Both the position numbers and the translations under genes were made by a program. DNA of 64,000 nucleotides from Rhipidocladum racemiflorum (taxonomy: Eukaryota; Streptophyta; Magnoliopsida; Poales; Poaceae): the NCBI GenBank assembly GCA_036346355.1, contig CM070579.1, forward strand, positions 4,960,001 to 5,024,000, in the 5' to 3' direction. Below are positions 10,179 to 22,007 of the stretch, piece by piece. Each line of letters opens with the position of its first letter. Positions within the stretch are counted from its first letter, which is position 1. The notes under the pieces are model-generated. The model was given only the letters and a program-made list of their open reading frames with translations. It was not told where the DNA came from and did no database searches.

Positions 10179-12445
10179 ATGGCCAACACCGGTTTGAAGG
10201 TTGTCGTGACGGACGAGCAAAATAGTCCAAGAGCCGGAGATGGAACTCCCGGCAAGAGCAAAGAGGAAGCTACCTCTACATCTACTCAGGGAGCTCAAAT
10301 TCCATTCAATTATGAAAAATTAAATACTTCCTCTTCGCATTCATATATCACTGTGCCCTCCGGGCGTGCTCCTTTCTTTGATGGCACGTACTATTCCGCT
10401 TGGAGGCACAAGATGAAAATGCATTTGATGTCACTCCATCCTAGTGTTTGGAAGATTGTTTGCACAGGTTTAGATATCTTGGGAAGGCGATATGGAGCTC
10501 ACGCCGGAACAAGAGCAAAACATTCACCGAAATGCTCAAGCCGCAAGCGTGTTGCTTGGAGCGTTGAGTCCCGAGGAATTCAACAAAGTGGATGGCTTGG
10601 AAGAAGCCAAAGAGATATGGGACACACTCCAAGTTGCACATGAGGGTACATCAAGTGTAAGGGAATCAAAGATCGAATTGCTAGAAGGCAAGTTGGGAAG
10701 ATTTGTCATGAATGATGATGAGACACCTCAACAAATGTATGACCGGTTGATGATTCTTGTAAACAAGATCCGAGGGCTTGGAAGCAAGGATATGACGGAC
10801 CACGTTGTGGTGAAGAGGATGTTGAGAGCCTTTGCTCCAAGGAATTCGACTCTCGTAACACTTATACGAGAGCGAAAAGATTTCAAAAGGCTTACTCCTA
10901 ATGATGTGCTAGGAAGAATTCTATCACATGAGCTTATGGAGGAAGAAGCAAAAGAAGTGAAGAACCTTGCCAAGCAAAGCTCAAGCTCAAGACCGAAGCA
11001 AATAGCTTTGAAGGCAAGCAAAAAGGAAGAATCAACATCAAGTGATGAAGAAGAAGATGAGAGCGAAGACGAAGAAGACTTGGCTCTATTTGTGAGGAAA
11101 TTCAAAAAGTTCCTCAAATATGACGGAGTCAAGCAAATACAAGAAGAACTACAATGACAAATCAAGAGGAAGAAGAAACACCAAAAGGGCTTGCTATGAG
11201 TGCGGTGAAGTTGGACATTTCATCGCCGATTGTCCAAAGAAGAAGAACAACCAAAATGAGAACAAGAAGAATGAGCCGCTCAAGAAGAACAAGACGTACA
11301 AGAAGAAGTACTGGGCGAGCTCACATTGGAGAAGAATGGGATTCAAACGACTCGACTCCGACACCGATGATGAAGGAGTCGCCACCTCGCCATTGAAGCC
11401 GCTCCACCAACAACGCCGCTCTTCGGGAATTGAGCGACAACGACTCCGACCACGATGCGCCTATTTGTCTTATGGCCAAAGGGCGCAAGGTAATGGCTAA
11501 GACAAAACCCCCTAGTAGTGATAGTGAATTAGAGAGCGATGATGATGATGATGATGCTTTATTTTGCAACTTAAACAAATCTACCATTGCAAAAATCAAT
11601 AAACTATTGAAAAGAATAGATAGCCAAGAGGAAACTCTTGAAAAGCAAGAAGAATTGCTAATTTGTGAAAAGAAGAGAAATCTTGCTTTTGAAAAGCTCC
11701 TCGCAATGGAAAAGGAGAAAATTGAATTGCTAACCAAAGATCTTGACTTGGCTAACAATTCAATCACGATCCTTAAGAGTTCAAATGAATCGCTTCAAGA
11801 GAATGTTATTAGCTTGGAAAACAATCTTCAAGGTCTTGAAGTGCAAATTGAGTCTCTTAATGACCTCAACTCTCCAATCATTAATTCTTCAATGGCTTCT
11901 ATTCCTTCCACTAGTAATGGTTGCTCTCGTTGCTATAATATTGATATTAATACTTGCTCTACTAATTCCCAACTTGTGCAAGTATTAAAAGGAGAAAACG
12001 AGAGATTGAATGCTTTGGTAAAGTATGGTTGCATCAAGACTTATCAATCCAAGGATGCCCTCTACAAAACAATCAACACTCGTGGAAACAAAAATAAAGA
12101 AGGGCTAGGATATGATAAGTACGATTGCAAGGGAAATGACCGTGTGGTGGTAAAAGGTAAGGAATGCATCAAGTTTGTCAAAGAAAATGACAAGCAACCA
12201 TTGACCACCACACAAGTCATTAAGACCGGCAAGAATCAAAGAAGTATCTTCAACATCATACAACTCATCCCATTCACTATGCATCATACATGTTGAAGAG
12301 AAATCACCGTGGTAAAGTGATTGCTCATTATATCGGTGCCCACCACTCTAATGATGTGAGCAAAAAGAAGGTGTGGGTACCGAAAGTATTGATTACTAAC
12401 ATGCAAGGACCCAAAAGGATTTGGGTACCTAAAAACAAGACTTGA
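10179..12445 (+). pseudogene. gag: Sirevirus gag (frameshifted)
   Basis: Encodes the nucleocapsid polyprotein. ATG at 10179, soon after the primer-binding site. The first frame carries the Copia gag N-terminal motif FFDGTYYSAWR, then shifts near 10480 into the frame with the conserved gag core (LLGALSPEEFNKV, YDRLMILVNKIRGLG). A lysine/acidic tract follows, another shift lies near 11120, and then a CCHC zinc knuckle, CYECGEVGHFIADC (11192-11233). After a third shift near 11430 there is a long acidic and heptad-rich coiled-coil region (about 11520-11860) typical of the extended Sirevirus Gag C terminus. The final part changes frame near 12290 and stops at 12443-12445, before the protease. Several of the breaks are small indels next to CG bases, so part of the damage may be consensus error. 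Confidence 0.88.
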
Positions 12446-12480
12446 TGTGTTTTCGTAGGACTATACCTCCGGGGGATCAA

Positions 12481-15400
12481 GTTGGGTGCTTGATAGTGGT
12501 TGCACAAACCACATGACCGGAGAAAAGAAAATGTTTTCATCTTTTGATGAGAAAGGGTCACAATATGAAAATATTGTGTTTGGTGATAATGGTAAAGGTG
12601 AGGTAATGGGATTAGGTAAAATTGCTATTTCTAATGATCATTCAATATCAAAGGTTCTCCTAGTTAAATCCTTAAATTACAATTTGTTATCCGTGTCGCA
12701 ACTTTGCGAGATGGGTTATAATTGTCTTTTCACTAATGTGGATGTGACCGTCTTTAGAAGAGACGATTCCTCAATTGCTTTTAAAGGATATTTGAAGGGT
12801 AAGCTCTATTTGGTTGATTTCAACTCAAATAGCGCTAAACTTCAAACATGCTTAATGACAAAGTCTAGCATGGGTTGGTTGTGGCATCGCCGGCTAGCTC
12901 ATGTTGGCATGAGGAACCTCGATAAGCTTCTAAAGGGTGATCACATCATTGGACTAACGAATGTCGAGTTTGAGAAAAACAGGATTTGTAGCGCTTGTCA
13001 AGCCGGAAAGCAAGTTGGAGCGCGTCATCCCGCAAAGAACATCATGACAACGACAAGACCATTGGAGCTTCTACACATGGACCTCTTCGGACCCATTGCG
13101 TATATAAGCATCGGAGGTAACAAATATGGTTTGGTCATTGTTGATGACTTTTCACGCTTCACGTGGGTGTTCTTTTTGCAAGAGAAAAGTGAGACACAAG
13201 GGATAATCAGGAAGTTTGCAAGAAGAGCCCAAAACGAGTTCGATTTGAAGATCAAGAAGATTCGAAGCGATAATGGAAGTGAATTCAAGAATACTCAAGT
13301 CGAAGAATTTCTTGATGAAGAAGGGATCAAGCACGAGTTCTCCGCTCCATATTCTCCTCAACAAAATGGAGTGGTAGAAAGGAAGAATCGGACGTTGATC
13401 GAGATGGCAAGGACAATGCTTGATGAATACAAGATTTCCGATCATTTTTGGGCGGAAGCTGTCAACACCGCGTGCCATGCCATCAACCGATTGTATCTCC
13501 ACAAGATCTTGAAGAAGACGGCATACGAACTCCTCACCGGTAACAAAGCAAATGTCTCATATTTTAGAGTTTTCGGTAGTAAATGTTTCATTCTTAACAA
13601 GAAACCCAAGAACTCTAAATTTGCTCTAAAGATCGATGAAGGTTTCTTGCTAGGATATGGATCAAATGCCTACGCTTATCGTGTTTTCAACAAAACCTCG
13701 GGTTGTGTTGAAATAGCGAGAGACGTGACATTTGATGAATCTAACGACTTTCAAGTAGAGCAAGTTGATTTAAGTGTGCTAGATAATGAGGAATTGCCAA
13801 GCATTGCAATCAAGAAAATGGCAATAGGTGAAGTAAGGCCGCAAGAAAAGGTACACCAAGACAATTCATCCATTCAAGTCGAGCCTCCCACTTCAAATCA
13901 AAATCAAGACATTCCTCAAGATAGTTCAAGCAAATTAATGGAGGATGATCAAATTGAAGATAATGAGCCAATTCAACAAACATCTCAAATGCCGCATCCA
14001 AGAGTGCATCAAAGTGTCCAAAGAGACCACCCCGTCGATAACATTCTCGGTGATATCCAAAAGGGGGTAACTACACGCTCTAGAGTAGCTAATTTTTGTG
14101 AATTTTACTCTTTTGTGTCTACTTTGGAACCTTTGAAGGTTGAAGATGCACTAAGAGATCCGGATTGGATAATGGCTATGCATGAAGAGCTTAACAACCG
14201 TTAGAAACAAGGTGTGGTCGTTGGTGGAAAGACCAAATCAAAACGTGATTGGAACCAAATGGGTCTTCCGCAACAAACAAGACGAACGGAGTTGTCACAA
14301 GAAACAAGGCTCGGTTTGTAGCTCAAGGATTCACTCAAATTGAAGGTTTGGATTTTGGTGAGACTTATGCTCCCGTAGATAGACTTGAGTCAATTCAGAT
14401 ATTAGTTGCATTTGCCACTCACCATGATTTCAAGCTTTATCAAATGGACGTCAAGAGTGCCTTCCTAAATGGTCCAATCGCCGAATTGGTATACGTTGAG
14501 CAACCGCCGGGAATGGAGGATCATAAGAACCCCACTCATGTCTACAAACTCCATAAGGCGCTCTACGGGCTTAAGCAAGCACCTAGAGCATGGTATGAAT
14601 GCCTTAAGGATTTTCTTATTAAAAAGGGTTTCGAAATTGGTAAAGTCGATCCTACTCTCTTCACAAAATTTGTTGATAATGATTTATTTGTGTGCCAAAT
14701 ATATGTTGATGACATTATATTTGGTTCTACTAATAAAAGCTTTTGTGAGGAATTTAGTAGGATTATGACAAAGAGGTTCGAAATGTCAATGATGGGCGAG
14801 TTAAAATTCTTCCTTGGATTTCAAATCAAACAACTCAAGGAAGGTACATTCTTATGCCAAACAAAGTACATCAAGGATATGCTCAAGAAGTTTGACATGG
14901 AGAACGCCAAGCCCATTCATACTCCCATGGCAACAAACGGTCATCTTGGTCTAAATGAAGAAGGTAACCCTGTGGATCAAAAGGTATATCGATCCATGAT
15001 AGGTTCTTTGCTCTATCTTTGTGCATCTAGGCCTGATATTATGCTTAGTGTTTGCATGTGTGCAAGATTTCAAGCCACTCCGAGAGAATGCCACCTAGTA
15101 GCCGTGAAAAGAATTCTTAGATATTTAGTTCACACACCTAGTTTAGGGCTTTGGTATCCTAAAGGATCAAAATTCGATTTGATTGGTTATTCGGATGCTG
15201 ATTATGCGGGTTGCAAAGTGGATAGAAAAAGCACCTCAGGGACTTGTCAATTTCTAGGTAGATCACTAGTGTCTTGGTCCTCAAAGAAACAAAATTCAGT
15301 GGCTCTATCCACCATGAAGCCGAATACATTGCCGCAGGAAGTTGTTGTGCACAATTGCTATGGATGAGGCAAACCTTAAAGGATTTTGGATTTAACTTGG

Positions 15401-15654
15401 AGAAAGTACCACTCTTATGTGACAATGAGAGTGCAATCAAAATAGCCAACAATCCTCGCTCAACACTCTCGGACCAAGCATATAGACATCCGACACCACT
15501 TCCTTAGAGATCACTCTCTCAAGGGAGACATAGATATTACCTATGTGAGAACCGAGAAACAATTGGCCGATATCTTCACCAAACCTCTTGATGAGAAACG
15601 ATTTTGCGAATTGAGAAGTGAGCTGAACATCCTAGACTATCGGAATGTGACTTG
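12481..15654 (+). pseudogene. pol: Sirevirus pol: protease, integrase, RT, RNase H (frameshifted)
   Basis: Copia-order polyprotein. The aspartic protease motif VLDSGCTNHM is at about 12486. The integrase zinc-binding HHCC region (WHRRLAH ... CSAC) spans about 12885-13000, followed by the catalytic core with D (LHMDLFGP, near 13080), D (RSDNGSEF, near 13269) and E (VVERKNRT, near 13377), which has D-D-35-E spacing. A stop at 14202-14204 and a shift over 14195-14290 break the linker before the RT, which has MDVKSAFLNG and the catalytic YVDD at 14702-14713. RNase H carries SDADYAG (about 15194). Another shift near 15312 moves the RNase H tail (EAEYIAAGSC, DNESAIKIA) to another frame, and a final shift near 15465 leads to LADIFTKPLDE and the stop at 15652. 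Domains are well preserved in residue but not in frame. Confidence 0.93.
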
Positions 15655-16618
15655 ACATCTTGCTCGCATATATAGTTACTATTCTTGGTGATTTCAAAAT
15701 AAAAGGATTGCAAAAATTAGTTATCTGCCTTTGAAAGAGTTGAGTTGTCAAGTGCATCTTTAATCATTCCACCTGTGATCATAGCTTCGACTGTCGTTTT
15801 TGTTCTCTGATCACATGTTGGATAACTGCCGAGTTCTCTGACTCAAAGTCTCAATTTCTTCCATCTCAGAAATCCTATCTCTTCCTTCCTGTCAGCTGGA
15901 AAAATTCACGTATCGGACTATCCGATCCAGTCATCGGAATATCCGAATTCTGTGTTTTTAAACTCTTCGGAATATCCGATATTTTTATCGGAATGTCCGA
16001 ATCCTGTTCAACGTCTGGTTCGCTGGAAACTTGAACTCTTCGGAACTTCCGAACCTAATTTCGGAACTTCCGAAGTGCGTGTAAACGCAGGATAAAGACG
16101 TTTCGGTTGGCCCCTCCTCCTCATTTCTTTATTCCCTCACTTTACCTCCAGACGCCCTCTCTCCCTCTACTGCACTCTTTCATCTCTTGTCGTCTTCGGA
16201 GTCTTCAGCTCTTCGGAAACTCCGATCTACCTCAAGGAGGAGTGCCTCTCGGATTAGAAGTCTTTAATCCATCTCAAATCTCGTTCTTCATCCTCAAGGT
16301 AAACCCTAGAGCAATCCGTGTCTCTTCGTTTTCCGTGAATCTTTTGATCAAATCTTTTGGATAGACTTGTTGTCGTAGTCTTCCTTCGCCCAGATCTCAA
16401 GTTTCTTTTGTTTCCTGTGGTTGATCTGGTTGGAATCCTAGTTTTAGGGTTGTACCGAAAATATCGGAACTTCCGATGTTCACTATCGGAATGTCCGATG
16501 TAATGTCGGAATGTCCGATATGAAATCGGAATGTCCGATGTTGACAGTACATCACTAGAACCAGTGCTCTCTCTAGTTTCTTTTATCTTATCAATCTATT
16601 CCGTGTCAGCTTTCTCAA
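15655..16618. promoter_or_regulatory. Pol/env-like spacer with internal palindrome clusters
   Basis: Non-coding spacer of about 960 bp. Clusters of the LTR-type palindromes recur here, outside the LTR: 15912-16075 (TCGGACTATCCGA, TCGGAATATCCGA, TCGGAACTTCCGA) and 16460-16545 (four in a row, for example TCGGAATGTCCGA). A leader for the env-like ORF may lie here (ATG at 16619), possibly expressed from a spliced or subgenomic RNA. Confidence 0.75.
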
Positions 16619-18051
16619 ATGGACCCAAGTCAGGGTGGTCAGCCTCCTCAGGATCCGGCTAAGATCACTTTCAGTCGAAAGCGCAAAACTCCAACTGGGG
16701 CGAGAACAAAGCGAGCTTCAGCTCGAGGATCTCAACTGGATTTCAATAAATGAACTCTTTGCTCAGGTTGCTCAGATCGTGAATGTGCCACGAGGAGCAA
16801 CTCGCCTTCAAGAAAAGGAAAAGGGATTGCAAAAGGCCGTGGTCTCGACCAAGAGACATGCCGAGATTGAGACCGCCTGAAAGAAACCCTAGACTTCAAA
16901 GAAAGCCAGTAAACTACAAAGGAAAAGCAGCACAAGTGAGAAAAGCTCGTGAAGAGAATCCAAAGCGGAATGACCAGTTCTCTTCTGACTCACGTTTCTG
17001 GACATTCTTTCAGCAGGACTTTTATGCTTCAGTCATTTATCCTAGAAAGAATCCGGTAATCCAAATGCAATGTGTTGATTGGGAGTATATGGCAGCAGCA
17101 GATGATGCCATATTCAATGATGTTATTGCAGCTTGTGAAAGAACTGGCACCAAAAGGATCATGGCCTTTCAGCATGATTGGAATGTGGAGATCATAGCTC
17201 AGTTCTATGCCACAATGTATGTCTCCAGGGATCGAGTCTCTACTCTCCATTGGATGACTGAGGGAACCTGGTATGAAGCTACATATGTTCAATTTGCCAG
17301 GCTACTTGACTTCACAGAGGCGGACTCCAGGGGCAGAGATCAGATCCACAATGAGGTCTCACTTGGTGCATCAAATCAATTTCTTGTATGAGGAGAATGC
17401 ACGAGTTTGAGCCAGGTGACACCAAGGAATGAAGCCCTTCTTTGCTATCTGAGCAGACTCTTCAGGAAGACCTTGGCTCCAAAAGAAGGTGATGCTTCTC
17501 ATGTCCTTTCTTTCACCAGAAACCTCTTAAGCAGAATGCAAGATGGTCAGAGGCCCTTTGATGTCTTTGACTTCATATGGAATGAGATCAGACTCATTGG
17601 ACAGGAGCCCAGAAGAAGCTGTGGATATGCTCCTTTTATCATGCACTTAATTGAACAAGTGACTGGGCAGCAGTTTGAGTGTGATGGAAAGCATGTGGCA
17701 CTTCAAGTCAGGCCAATCAAGGCCCCATCTCAGCGAGCCACCAGAGCTTCCACCAGGAGGACTGCCTCCTCTGCTACTCCTTCGCCTTCTACTCCCAGCG
17801 GATCTTCTTCACCTATTCTGCGAGCTTTGAAGTCAATATTTGTTCTTTGCAAGAGCAACTCAGAAAAGCAGAAGAAGAATGCCAAGCGACTCAAGGATAT
17901 CCAAAGGCATCTGAATCTGGAGTGCTCAGAGGACGAGGAAAGTGAAGAAGAGATCGAGGATCCTTTTGCTCCAGCACCTGATGTGTCAGAGTCTGAGGAT
18001 GACGACGAAGAATCTGAGTCAGATGAAGCTGCATCAGAGGAGTCTGATTAG
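16619..18051 (+). pseudogene. Sirevirus third ORF (env-like), frameshifted
   Basis: ATG at 16619 opens a basic N-terminal segment (about 40 residues). A shift between about 16700 and 16785 moves to the frame containing QQDFYASVIYPRK, MAFQHDWNVEIIAQFY and HWMTEGTWYEATY (about 16990-17310), a block I recognise from grass retroelement ORFs of unknown function. A stop near 17390 with compensating shifts precedes a second block (NEALLCYLSRLFRK; IWNEIRLIG) and a Ser/Thr-rich linker. The C terminus is highly acidic (EDEESEEE, ESEDDDEESESDE) and ends at 18051. The position between pol and the 3' LTR matches the Sirevirus env-like gene. I see no clear signal peptide or membrane segment, so an envelope function is not supported by the sequence. 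Confidence 0.8.
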
Positions 18052-18093
18052 TTCTCCATCTCTCTCTCTCCATCCTTTGTGGTGCTTGATGCC

Positions 18094-18475
18094 AAAGGGG
18101 GAGAGATGACAAATTTATCTATCTATCCTTGGTTTAAAGTCGTTGAGTCCGTGATCTTGGAACTTATTTGGTTTAAAACTTCGTTGTTGAATGTTATTAT
18201 CGTTTTAAACTCTTTACTGTTTTTGCATGGAGATCTCTTGCTGACTCGATGGTTATTAATTATCCATATTGCTTATCTTATCAATCTTGTGTTAAATCTC
18301 TTATGCAAGGATATAGGGGGAGCTCCCTCATATTTCTCTCGAAAAATGCATTTGTTTTCAAGATATATTCACAATGCACATTTTGAGGGGGAGTTCCGTC
18401 TATATTTATTCTCTCATAATGCTTTATAAACTTGTCCTTAATCGTGTTGTCATCAATCACCAAAAAGGGGGAGAT
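18094..18475 (+). other. Series of polypurine tracts before the 3' LTR
   Basis: AAAGGGGGAGA at 18094-18104, ATAGGGGGA at 18313-18321, GAGGGGGAG at 18385-18393, and the LTR-proximal AAAAAGGGGGAGATT at 18462-18475, directly followed by TGAAAG of the 3' LTR. The last is the plus-strand primer. Serial copies upstream of the 3' LTR are a described Sirevirus trait. Confidence 0.88.
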
Positions 18476-20106
18476 TGAAAGTGCATCTAGGCCCCCTAAA
18501 TTTGTTTTGGGTGATTAATGACAAACGATTAAAGAAACTAATGTGTTCAACTAGTTTATGAACAGGCAAACGCTTCAAGAAGAGATCGTCTTTGTACGCG
18601 AAGTGTTCCCGAGTAGCGTTGAGTAAGAAAAACGGCATTTAAGCTTGTAATTTTAATCTTTTGAGTCATAGAAATGCCGTACTATTAAGAGGGATGCATT
18701 GAAATTGACTTAGAGATGATCTCCTCACTCAAGATGAATTTAGTTGAGTCTCTCAAGGGTTAGAAGTGTTCTCTCTAGCTTCGGAATGAGTTTGTGGTAA
18801 AATTTCTAGTCGGATGTTCCGAAGTTGTATCGGACATTCCGATGTTTCAGAAGTTCCGAAGTGTAGTTGTGCTTTAGTCCGTTGTGTTTTGTTAGGGTCG
18901 GACATTCCGATTTGTTTGCTTCGGATGTTCCGATGCCTATCGTTTCTGTTTGAGAACCCTCTGTTTGCTTCGGATATTCCGATCCTTGGTATCGGAATGT
19001 CCGATGTGTGCTGTCGAGAAAAAGGGTGCTCTTCGCTCTGCTCGATCGTCTGAAGTTGTTTCTTCGGAAGTTCAAGTGTTTGTTGTCCTGTTTGGGAACC
19101 TTCTGTTTGGTTCGGATGTTCCGATGCCTTCTTTCGGATATTAGATGAGGACTTAGAGTGTTTAGCTTGGTTCCCTTCAGGTGTCATCGGATGTTCCGAA
19201 GTTGTTATCGGACATTCCGATGCTTGTTGTTTTCGACCGTTGGAAGCTTTCCAATTTACGGTAGTTTGCACACATCGGATGTTCAAGTTCTTGTCGGACA
19301 TTCCGATGTGAGGTCGAAATCTTGAGGGTAACGGCTAGTTTTGATCCAAAACTATAAATACCCCTCTCCCACTCCTTTTCTTGGTTACACTTTTGCTTAG
19401 GCTGAACTCTTGAGCTTCTTGAACACTCTCTAGAGCATACTTTGAGCTTTCTCTTCTCCTTGATCTTAGGGATCATTTAGTGAGTGAGAGTTTGTCAAGT
19501 GTGATTGAAAGTCAAGGGCTAAGTGGTTATTCATCTTGAGAAAGTAGAGAACCTCTCCAAGATCGAGATTCAAGTGCATTCATTTCTCTTGGAGGTTGAA
19601 GGACTCCTAGACGGCTAGGCGTCGCTCACGAGCCCCCAACGATTGTGGGAAGCCGTGAGAAGTTTGTGAAGGCCGGCTCTGCCTCCGAAAGGAAAGGATC
19701 CAATAGTGGAACCAAGCCTCAAGTGTGACCGAGGTTTGGGAGGAAAGGGTTGGAAAAGACCCGGGTTCTTTGGAGCCTCCTCAACGGAGACGTACGATCC
19801 CCTCAAGGATCCGAACTCCGGGAATCAAACTACTGTGTTCTCTCTTGTCTCTAATTGCTTGATTCATATTATTGATTTTCTTAAGTGCTTTTTAAGTCGT
19901 CTAGAGCTAGTCTTCGTATAGCTCTTTGTACTTGACTCCTTGTGTCAAGAGCAAATCGGATAGTCCGAAGTAATTACGGAAGTTCCGAAGATTTCGGAAG
20001 TTCCGATATTAATTCGGAATATCCGACTCTTTTCCGCTGCATCAAATTGTTTTAATTTAAAATTAGCCTATTCACCCCCCCTCTAGGCAATCTTCTAACC
20101 TTTTCA
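18476..20106 (+). repeat. Sirevirus 3' LTR (1631 bp)
   Basis: Starts TGAAAGTGCATCTAGGCCCC and ends CTAACCTTTTCA. Carries the same block at 18676-18694, palindrome array at about 18810-19315, TATA box at 19353-19360 and late cluster at 19955-20030 as the 5' LTR. Many of its palindromes are broken relative to the 5' copy by loss of CCG or CG bases. Confidence 0.95.
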
Positions 20107-20111
20107 GGAGC
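20107..20111. other. Target-site duplication GGAGC, right
   Basis: Perfect match to 8495-8499. Confidence 0.9.
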
Positions 20112-20400
20112 TGGGCCACGTGGGCCAAAGGGAGGAGAGGCCGGTTGGGCCGGCCTGGCTGGAGCAAGGGAACCGGGCCAAAGGCCCAAGAGCAATTCGG
20201 CCCAAAACCAAAGAACGAAAAGCAAATAAAAAAAACAAATTCAAACTCAATTCAAATTTGAACTGAAATTTGAATAAACTCCAAATTAAATTCATTTTGA
20301 ATTTTTGGGTTGTTTCAAGATGTCCTTGGAGAAGAACATCTTCAGAAACCGGCACGAGCAGCTCAAGGATAAATTAAATGTCTTGGATGCTGATGGTTGC
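20112..20400 (-). repeat. Probable Gypsy LTR, part 2 (continuation of 6031-8499)
   Basis: Resumes the GC-rich GGGCC-containing sequence interrupted at 8499 (GGGCCACGTGGGCC; GGCCGGTTGGGCCGGCC), then passes into an AATTCAAATTTGAA-rich stretch common in grass Gypsy LTRs. Its outer border is not resolved. Confidence 0.45.
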
Positions 20401-21483
20401 TGGCGCTAGCATCGAACATTTGATTTGTTTAGATGAACGCTTTGTGATGTTTTGTCACTGCTTTGTTTTAAGTTCAGACCGTGTGCCATCCAGGGTCGTA
20501 TAGTTATTTTTTCTGAAACCAGGGTAGGAGTTCTGCCATTCATTAAAGAGAAAATGCAGAAGAATATCGTCAATGATCGGAACTTAGAGTCCTCTATCAA
20601 ACTTATGAAAATAAAATAAAGTATGGGAGCATGATCAAATAGAGACTTTATTACCGTCGAAAAAGTGTTAAAAGAATGATGGCTCTTGTCTTCACGCACG
20701 AGTCCTCATTAAATTTCGAACCGTCTTATTCTTTAGTCAACCATTGTGTCATTGGCCAACTGTCGTAAGTTGCCAGATGCACCAATAACTACTCTGACAT
20801 TAATCATACGGGAAACTACGCCAATAAGATCGTACGATTGCCAATAAGATCGTACGACTGGTTGTCATTGTCCAGAACTGATTGTCCTTTGATCTTAACT
20901 TGTCATTAGCTTCCGATCAATTTGATACAAACAAAATAACGTCTACTTTGAAATGTGGTTCTAGATATAACCGTCATGTTAAGTAGACCTCCAAACATAT
21001 GTCTACTACTATGTAGAAAAACTTTGATCATAGAACATTGGCACGATCAACAATCCTCATCAAACACAATAGTTCAAAAGAACAGAAAGTTGGGCAGTTA
21101 GTGCAGTACCACACGGAAGAATATCTGATTTGTTGCATCAAGGGGAGAACGACAGGTAATTCAGAGCTGCCATTGACAAGCTAGGTGATTACATGAATCA
21201 CCAGAAATCCCAAAAGGCTCGAGAGAAGTGTTCGGTTGCTTTCAACGTCATTTCGCCCAACAAACCATCTCACTAAATATTTGGAGAGGTGGTGGTGCAG
21301 GGTAGCGTGCGAAGGCAGGTGCACTGACAGCATGGTTGTCTCCGTAGGATCATGGTCTCAGCTCAGACAGATCGTCGCGAATCGTGACATATTCGATCCA
21401 CCATGATCGTGACAGCACAAGTATCTTCTAGCTGTTTCTGGCACGCGGGCTAATCTTTATATTTTTTTTGTTTGGTCGCAATA
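20401..21483. other. Intergenic sequence without recognised gene
   Basis: No domain-bearing frame. Contains a direct repeat of GCCAATAAGATCGTACGA near 20820-20858 and a segment near 20520 (AGGAGTTCTGCCATTCATTAAA) that resembles 3' tails of plant repeats; neither is assigned. Confidence 0.5.
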
Positions 21484-21491
21484 CCTGCAAG

Positions 21492-21999
21492 CAGGGGTCA
21501 AAATCTCGACGAAATTCGATGAGATTTCAGATTTCGAGTCCCCCGAGTTTCATAGTCCCGGCGAAACTAAAAAACCCTAAAAAAATTTTAAAATGTTAAA
21601 GTACATTAATATCTCGCCTAGATTTCGGTGAATTTGATCGAAATCTCGGTAAAATTGATCGAGATTTGTATAAAAGTTGACCGGATTTTGACCGGATTGG
21701 ATTCTTCACGTCATTTCCCGTGTGAAATAGTCGGTAGATCATAATTTCCGCGAAATCGAAAAAACCCTAAAAAATTCAAAGTGTGATATTACCGGGAAAT
21801 TTCGCCGAGATTTCGGAATTTTGGCCGAAATTTCGTCTAAATGAACCGAAATCTCGGAAATTTCATTTAAAAAATTACCGGATTGAAATTTTGCTTTTTG
21901 ATTTTCGTTTGGATTTCATCCGAAATACCGAGATTTTGCCGAAATTTCGTCTTTCGGAGGGTGACGAGATGAAACCCGAAAACGAAAATTCAAACCCTA
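21492..21999 (-). mobile_element. hAT-type MITE, family 1, copy B
   Basis: A 508-bp element, reverse orientation relative to copy A. Starts CAGGGGTCAAAATCTCG and ends CGAAAATTCAAACCCTA. Flanked by a perfect 8-bp duplication CCTGCAAG (21484-21491 and 22000-22007). The interior is saturated with GAAATTTCG/CGAGATTT motifs and has a block near TCCCGTGTGAAATAGTCGG that matches copies A and C in inverse. Confidence 0.88.
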
Positions 22000-22007
22000 C
22001 CTGCAAG

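Larger units (their letters stand above)
8500..20106 (+). mobile_element. Complete Sirevirus (Ty1/Copia, SIRE/Maximus lineage), 11.6 kb
   Basis: A structurally complete Copia retrotransposon: 5' LTR 8500-10126, primer-binding site 10129-10140, gag, pol in Copia order (protease, integrase, RT, RNase H), a third env-like ORF, a series of polypurine tracts, and 3' LTR 18476-20106, with a perfect 5-bp duplication. The third ORF, the repeated AAGGGGGAG-type tracts before the 3' LTR and palindrome-rich LTRs are described Sirevirus features. All three genes carry frameshifts, so it is not autonomous as read. It is inserted into a probable Gypsy LTR. Confidence 0.93.

Noticed and set aside
18079..18429. 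116-residue hydrophobic open frame after the env-like ORF
   Set aside because: Overlaps the serial polypurine tract region, begins after a clear stop, and the hydrophobicity follows from T-rich sequence; not evidence for a membrane protein.
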